A stretch of 64,000 nt of DNA, from the NCBI GenBank assembly GCA_016861045.1, contig BOKP01000001.1:499529-563528 (forward strand). Direction: 5' to 3'. Below are positions 59,998 to 64,000 of the stretch, piece after piece. Both the position numbers and the translations under genes were made by a program. Source of the stretch: Actinomycetes bacterium. GTDB lineage: Bacteria; Actinomycetota; Thermoleophilia; Solirubrobacterales; 70-9. Every line of letters starts with the position of its first letter. Position 1 is the stretch's first letter. Below the pieces are notes generated by a model, which was not told the origin of the DNA, searched no databases, and was given only the letters and a program-made list of their open reading frames with translations.

Positions 59998-60330
59998 ATG
60001 GACTTCGTGACCGAGCTGACGATCTTCGTCCTCGCCGCCTTCGTCGGCTTCGAGGTGATCTCGAAGGTCCCGACGACGCTGCACACGCCGCTGATGTCGC
60101 AGACGAACGCGATCCACGGGATCGTCATGCTTGGCGGCCTGATCGTCGTCGGCTATGCCGACGACGCGCTCGAGGACGTCATCGGCTTCATCGCGATCGC
60201 CTTCGGGACGATCAACATCGTCGGCGGCTTCATGGTCACCGACCGGATGCTGGGTATGTTCAGCCGCAAGGAGAAGCCGAGGCCGGACGGGGGAGAGCCC
60301 CCGCCCGACGGCGGCGGGACGGGGAGCTGA
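59998..60330 (+). CDS. pntAB: NAD(P) transhydrogenase alpha subunit, membrane part (PntAB)
   Basis: A 110-residue integral membrane part of the transhydrogenase. It starts MDFVTELTIFVLAAFVGFEVISKVP and has three or four helices, with LHTPLMSQTNAIHG a hallmark. The last ~20 residues are a Pro/Gly-rich hydrophilic tail of unknown use. It sits between pntAA and pntB. Confidence 0.95.
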   Translation: MDFVTELTIFVLAAFVGFEVISKVPTTLHTPLMSQTNAIHGIVMLGGLIVVGYADDALEDVIGFIAIAFGTINIVGGFMVTDRMLGMFSRKEKPRPDGGEPPPDGGGTGS

Positions 60331-60337
60331 GCGCCCG

Positions 60338-61753
60338 ATGATCCATCCCGCCGTGCTCGAGCCGGGCGGCGACGCCGCGACGCTGCTCTACATCCTCTCC
60401 TTCTCCCTGTTCATCCTCGGGATCCGTCGCGGCACCCATCCGACCACCGCCAAGCAGGGGAACCTGATCGCGGCGGTGGGCATGGTCGTCGCCGTCGTCA
60501 CCACGCTGCTGCTCGACGGGATCGGCAACTGGTGGCTGATCGTCCTCGGGATCGCAGCCGGCACCGCGGTCGGCGTGATCGCCTCGATCCGGGTCCAGAT
60601 GACCCAGATGCCGCAGATGGTCGCGATCTACAACGGCGTCGGCGGCGGCGCCGTCGCCCTGATCTCATGGTCGGAGCTACGGCACGGACTGTCGCTGGGC
60701 ACCGGCTTCGAGCTCGACACCCTGATCCCGATCCTGTTCGCGGTCGTGATCGGGTCGGTCTCCTTCTGGGGGTCGAACATCGCCTTCGCAAAGCTCCAGG
60801 ACCTGATCCCGACCAGGCCGATCGCGCTGCCCGGGCAGCAGGTGCTGAACGCGTTCCTGCTCGCCGGGATCCTCGTCGCCTGCGTGGTGATGGCGATCGA
60901 CAACGACAGCCCCTCGCAGGCGCTGTTCATCGCCGTGTTGATCGCCGCCGGGCTGCTCGGCAACCTCGTGGTCCTGCCGATCGGCGGCGCCGACATGCCG
61001 GTCGTGATCGCGCTTCTGAACGCGTTCACCGGCCTCTCCGCGGCGGCGGCCGGCTTCGCCCTCGACAACGTCGCGCTGATCGTCGCCGGGACCCTGGTCG
61101 GCTCGTCGGGGACGATCCTCACCCTGGCGATGGCGACGGCGATGAACCGCTCGGTCGCCAACATCCTCTTCGCCGGCTTCGGCGGGGCGCCGAGCGGGCC
61201 GGCCGCCGGCGGCGAGGAGCGCCCACACCGCTCGGTGACCGCCCAGGACGCGGCGATCGCGCTCGCCTACGCGGACTCGGTGGTGATCGTCCCCGGCTAC
61301 GGGCTTGCCGTCGCCCAGGCCCAGCACGCGGTCAAGGAGATGGCCGACGAGCTCGAGAAGCGCGGCGTCGAGGTCCGCTACGCGATCCACCCGGTCGCCG
61401 GCCGGATGCCCGGCCATATGAACGTGCTGCTCGCCGAGGCCGATGTCCCCTACGACAAGCTCGTCGAGATGGACGACATCAACCCCGAGATGCCCCGCAC
61501 CGACGTCGCCGTCGTGATCGGCGCCAACGACGTCACCAACCCGGCCGCCAAGGACGACCCCGACAGCCCGATCGCCGGGATGCCGATCATCGAGGTCGCC
61601 GAGGCCCAGCAGGTGATCGTCATCAAGCGCTCGCTCAGCCCCGGCTTCGCCGGCATCGACAACGACCTCTTCTACCTCGACAAGACCGCGATGCTCTTCG
61701 ACGACGCCAAGAAGGCGGCGCAGGAGATCGCCTCCGAGGTCACCGACCTCTGA
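60338..61753 (+). CDS. pntB: NAD(P) transhydrogenase beta subunit (PntB)
   Basis: A 471-residue subunit that completes the proton channel with about eight helices and holds the NADP-binding domain at the C-terminus (VPGYGLAVAQAQHAVKEM, YAIHPVAGRMPGHMNVLLAEA, ANDVTNPAA). It supplies NADPH for biosynthesis. Its stop codon overlaps the first base of a 50-nt direct repeat. It is convergent with the LapA-like gene. Confidence 0.96.
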   Translation: MIHPAVLEPGGDAATLLYILSFSLFILGIRRGTHPTTAKQGNLIAAVGMVVAVVTTLLLDGIGNWWLIVLGIAAGTAVGVIASIRVQMTQMPQMVAIYNGVGGGAVALISWSELRHGLSLGTGFELDTLIPILFAVVIGSVSFWGSNIAFAKLQDLIPTRPIALPGQQVLNAFLLAGILVACVVMAIDNDSPSQALFIAVLIAAGLLGNLVVLPIGGADMPVVIALLNAFTGLSAAAAGFALDNVALIVAGTLVGSSGTILTLAMATAMNRSVANILFAGFGGAPSGPAAGGEERPHRSVTAQDAAIALAYADSVVIVPGYGLAVAQAQHAVKEMADELEKRGVEVRYAIHPVAGRMPGHMNVLLAEADVPYDKLVEMDDINPEMPRTDVAVVIGANDVTNPAAKDDPDSPIAGMPIIEVAEAQQVIVIKRSLSPGFAGIDNDLFYLDKTAMLFDDAKKAAQEIASEVTDL

Positions 61754-61801
61754 CGGGCCGGGAGGCGCCGGGCTCGTCGTCATCGGCCGGCTTGCGGCCC
61801 G
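61752..61801. repeat. 50-nt direct repeat, copy 1
   Basis: An exact 50-nt sequence starting GACGGGCCGGGAGGCGCC, identical to 61852-61901. The copies begin exactly 100 nt apart. Copy 1 overlaps the pntB stop codon. Confidence 0.95.
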
Positions 61802-61851
61802 AGGCCGCGGCGCCGACCTCTTCCTCGATCCGGCATCTCCCGACCTCGTCA

Positions 61852-61901
61852 GACGGGCCGGGAGGCGCCGGGCTCGTCGTCATCGGCCGGCTTGCGGCCC
61901 G
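61852..61901. repeat. 50-nt direct repeat, copy 2
   Basis: Exact copy of 61752-61801. The 50 nt between copies are unique. No gene is seen in 61754-61940. Confidence 0.95.
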
Positions 61902-61940
61902 GATCCGCGGGGCCCGTGAGGGTCCGCGGCCCTGCGCCGG

Positions 61941-62222
61941 CTACCCGCGAAGGTCCTCGCGCTGCCGCTTGCGGTCGCGGCGGACGTGGGGCCAGAGCCA
62001 GCCGGCGAGGACGCCGAGGGCGAAGGTGATGAGGAGGACGAAGAAGAGCGGGGTGCTGGTGGTCGCGACGATGAAGTCGACCTCGACCTCCTGCGAGTTC
62101 TGGATGATGAAGACGAGGACGACGACCGCGATCACGATCGCCGCGTAGAAGCGCCAGCTGCGCTCCTTGCGCGCCTTCTGGCCGGGGATCGGCGCGGAGC
62201 CGCGCTGCGCTCGGTCGCTCAT
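61941..62222 (-). CDS. LapA-like membrane protein (DUF1049)
   Basis: A 93-residue protein with two helices (about 25-42 and 57-76). The segment FIIQNSQEVEVDFIVATTSTPLF is typical of the LapA/DUF1049 family, an envelope-assembly protein of uncertain role. N- and C-terminal tails are basic. ATG 62222 is clear, though a longer frame upstream exists. It is divergent from the prepilin-like gene. Confidence 0.85.
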   Translation of the reverse strand: MSDRAQRGSAPIPGQKARKERSWRFYAAIVIAVVVLVFIIQNSQEVEVDFIVATTSTPLFFVLLITFALGVLAGWLWPHVRRDRKRQREDLRG

Positions 62223-62387
62223 CGCTTCGCGACCCTACTGACTTTCGCGACACCTGCGACACACGCGTATCGCGGCGCCGCCTAGCGTCGGCGCATGAGG
62301 ACGGGGAGACGGTGCATCGGGACCGAGCGACGAGAAGCTTGGAGCGACCGGGGCGGGGTAGCCCCACCTCCGCCATGCGCTGGTCGG

Positions 62388-63293
62388 ATGACCCGCACGG
62401 CCGGACGGCGAGCGGGAGGCGCCGGGCAGGCGACGGTCGAGTGGATCGGCGCGGTCCTGCTCGCCGCCGCTCTGCTGCTCCTGCTCGCGACGCTGGCCGG
62501 CGATCGGCTCCCCGGCGGGGCCCTCGCCCGCACCGTCGCCGGCGCCCTGCTCTGCGCGGTCGACTCGGGGCGCTGCGACCGGGTCGTGCCGCCCGGGTCG
62601 GCCGCAGAGGCCCTCTACGGACCCGAGATCGCGGCGCTGCTGGAGCGCCATGCGCCGACTGTCTTCTTCGAGGGCGGCGAGTTCGTCACGCTGCCGGTCG
62701 ACTTCCGGCGCTGCCGCGAGCGCCGCTGCGCCGACACGATCCGCCCCGGCGCGGTCCGCGCGACCCAGGCCGGGCTCGAGCCGGTCGCCTTCACCCACGT
62801 CGTCGATTGCCGTGACCCGGCCCGAGCGGCGGTCGGCGGCTACGACTGCACCGGTGCCAGGGGACGGATCTACCTCCAGTACTGGCTCTACTACCCCGAG
62901 AGCCTGACCCGCGGGCTCGGCCGCCTCGGCGGCTTCCACCGCGACGACTGGGAGAGCTTCCAGGTCCGGATCGGCCCGGACGGGGCGGCCGAGGCTCGGG
63001 CCAGCTCGCACCATGGCTACAACGGCGCGCGCGGCGGCATCGCCAGCATCGGCAGCGACACCGGCCTCGCGCCGCGCCCGGCCTGGGAGCCGTGGACCGG
63101 GGCGCTCCACGTCGCCGCCGGCAGCCACGCCGGGACGACGGTGCCCGGGCTCGACGACAGCCGCATGATCGATCGCGGCGACCTCGTCCTCGTTCCCGCC
63201 GAGACGGTCGCGACCGCGACGGGCGCCCGCTTCGCGGTGACGCCGCCGTGGCGGAAGGAGGTCTGGCGGCATCCGGAGGCGATGGGGACGTGA
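62388..63293 (+). CDS. Prepilin-like protein with Vps62-type domain
   Basis: A 301-residue protein. A short basic leader ends in GAG, followed by QATVEW and a hydrophobic helix (about 19-38), the class-III pilin signal pattern with Glu at +5. The following ~260 residues contain a beta-rich region with LQYWLYYPES and GGFHRDDWESFQVRI, the hallmarks of a Vps62/DUF946-like domain. It is thus probably exported and anchored via the prepilin route or kept as a membrane-tethered enzyme. The ATG at 62388 gives a short pilin leader; the upstream ATG at 62295 gives an atypically long one. Function is unknown. Confidence 0.65.
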   Translation: MTRTAGRRAGGAGQATVEWIGAVLLAAALLLLLATLAGDRLPGGALARTVAGALLCAVDSGRCDRVVPPGSAAEALYGPEIAALLERHAPTVFFEGGEFVTLPVDFRRCRERRCADTIRPGAVRATQAGLEPVAFTHVVDCRDPARAAVGGYDCTGARGRIYLQYWLYYPESLTRGLGRLGGFHRDDWESFQVRIGPDGAAEARASSHHGYNGARGGIASIGSDTGLAPRPAWEPWTGALHVAAGSHAGTTVPGLDDSRMIDRGDLVLVPAETVATATGARFAVTPPWRKEVWRHPEAMGT

Positions 63294-63386
63294 GCCCGCC
63301 GGCCGAGCCCGGCCCCCGCGGGGCTCTAAGCTGGATCGATCCCGGCGCCCACCAAGGCAACCGATAGGGCGGAGATCGCGGAGCGT

Positions 63387-64000
63387 TTGGCCGAGGCCCG
63401 CGAGCGCACGATGCTCCTCGTCGAGCAGCTCGGCGACGAGCAGCTCAACACCGTCTACTCGCCGATCCTCAGCCCGCTCGCCTGGGACCTCGGCCACATC
63501 GCCAGCTTCGAGGAGCTCTGGCTCGTGCAGAGGGCCGGCGGGCGGGCGCCGCTGCACGGCGAGCTCGGGCGGCTCTACGACGCGATCGAGCAGCCGCGGG
63601 CGGGGCGGAACGAGCTGCCGATCCTGCGCGGTGCCGAGCTCCGCTCTTACATGCGGGAGGTTCGCGAGCGCACCCTCGACGTCCTCGACGGCGCCGACCT
63701 CGAGGGCGACGATCCGCTGCTCGGCGACGGCTTCGTCTACGAGCTCCTGCTCGCCCACGAGCACCAGCACAACGAGACGATGCTGCAGCTCCTGCAGATG
63801 GTCCCAGGCTACGAGCCGCCGCTGCCGCCGCCGCTCGCCCCCGATCCGGCTCCCGAGGGCCCCGAGACGATCGCGATCGACGGCGGGCGCCACGCGATCG
63901 GGGCGCCCGGCGACCGCTTCGCCTACGACAACGAGCGGCCCCGCCACGAGGTCGAGGTCGGCCCGTTCCGGATCGACCGCCTGCCGGTCTCCAACGGCGA
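63387..64000 (+). CDS. egtB: EgtB-type ergothioneine biosynthesis protein, N-terminal part (3' end outside window)
   Basis: The first 204 residues of a sulfoxide synthase that couples gamma-glutamylcysteine or cysteine to hercynine. The DinB-like iron-binding domain is seen with SPLAWDLGHIASFEELWL and the metal motif HEHQHNETMLQLLQM. The formylglycine-generating-enzyme-like domain begins near RHAIGAPGDRFAYDNERPRHEV. TTG 63387 is the likely start, since a stop lies upstream at 63327 and no ATG fits before 63411. The gene runs off the window end. Confidence 0.9.
   Translation, partial: MAEARERTMLLVEQLGDEQLNTVYSPILSPLAWDLGHIASFEELWLVQRAGGRAPLHGELGRLYDAIEQPRAGRNELPILRGAELRSYMREVRERTLDVLDGADLEGDDPLLGDGFVYELLLAHEHQHNETMLQLLQMVPGYEPPLPPPLAPDPAPEGPETIAIDGGRHAIGAPGDRFAYDNERPRHEVEVGPFRIDRLPVSNG

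Noticed and set aside
1-64000. tRNA, rRNA, tmRNA, RNase P RNA, other riboswitches
   Set aside because: Intergenic stretches were read on both strands; besides the TPP element no conserved RNA core was seen.
1-64000. Prophage, insertion sequence or integrative element
   Set aside because: No transposase, integrase or phage structural gene was recognised; the short repeats are intergenic and lack coding parts.

Overview
This 64-kb window comes from a very GC-rich bacterial chromosome. The organism is most probably an actinobacterium of the Thermoleophilia/Solirubrobacterales type. This is an inference from several things seen together: strong G/C third positions, many GTG/TTG starts, a mihF-like DNA-binding protein, an F420-type luciferase-like oxidoreductase, a PknB-type kinase, a separately encoded LigD ligase and polymerase, and an EgtB-type ergothioneine gene. 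No rRNA, tRNA, CRISPR array, prophage or transposase was found. The window is a chain of small housekeeping and accessory operons broken by hairpin-rich intergenic repeats.

Layout. 0-8.3 kb: 3' end of cobalamin-dependent methionine synthase, an alpha/beta hydrolase, a ferritin-like protein, and a leftward set of PQQ-type sugar dehydrogenases (one a tandem double-domain fusion, one a lipoprotein) with a further lipoprotein. 8.4-12.3 kb: an MlaE/MlaE/MlaF lipid ABC operon without an MCE protein, then a PucR-type regulator. 12.5-20.2 kb: a secreted CocE-like hydrolase with RTX-like repeats, an operon of RND transporter, thioredoxin-like protein and B3/4-domain protein, and two unknown genes. 20.4-23.8 kb: mihF-like protein, an alpha-oxoamine synthase, and an AlkA-like glycosylase. 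23.8-26.5 kb: an ABC transporter operon headed by a clear TPP riboswitch, so a thiamine-precursor importer. 26.5-30.9 kb: a MoxR/VWA pair, a small membrane protein, a coiled-coil protein and a 4-TM protein. 30.9-35.8 kb: amtB-glnK, PAS plus metallo-beta-lactamase pair, zinc ribbon, and rhodanese. 35.9-41.7 kb: thiolase, DUF4126, AIM24, TrpB2, FKBP, a toxin-antitoxin pair and dodecin. 41.8-50.2 kb: acyl-CoA dehydrogenase, L-2-hydroxyglutarate oxidase-like protein, a membrane PI-PLC-like protein, split LigD, and a crotonase. 50.3-58.8 kb: pyruvate kinase, CtpE-like P-type ATPase, cupin, LLM oxidoreductase, and a PknB/propeller kinase facing an FHA-HTH protein. 58.9-64 kb: pntAA-pntAB-pntB, a LapA-like protein, a prepilin-like Vps62-domain protein, and the 5' part of egtB.

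How the parts fit. Clear co-regulated units are amtB-glnK (nitrogen), the TPP-controlled importer, the transhydrogenase operon (NADPH), and the MlaEEF operon (envelope lipid). Thiolase, acyl-CoA dehydrogenase and crotonase suggest active acyl-CoA metabolism, but they are scattered. The most interesting points are the TPP-controlled ATPase gene with no ATG/GTG/TTG start between the riboswitch and its conserved N-terminus, two dispersed families of intergenic palindromic repeats, the MCE-less Mla operon, the RND-thioredoxin-B3/4 operon, a PII protein lacking Tyr51, and several unusual domain fusions.
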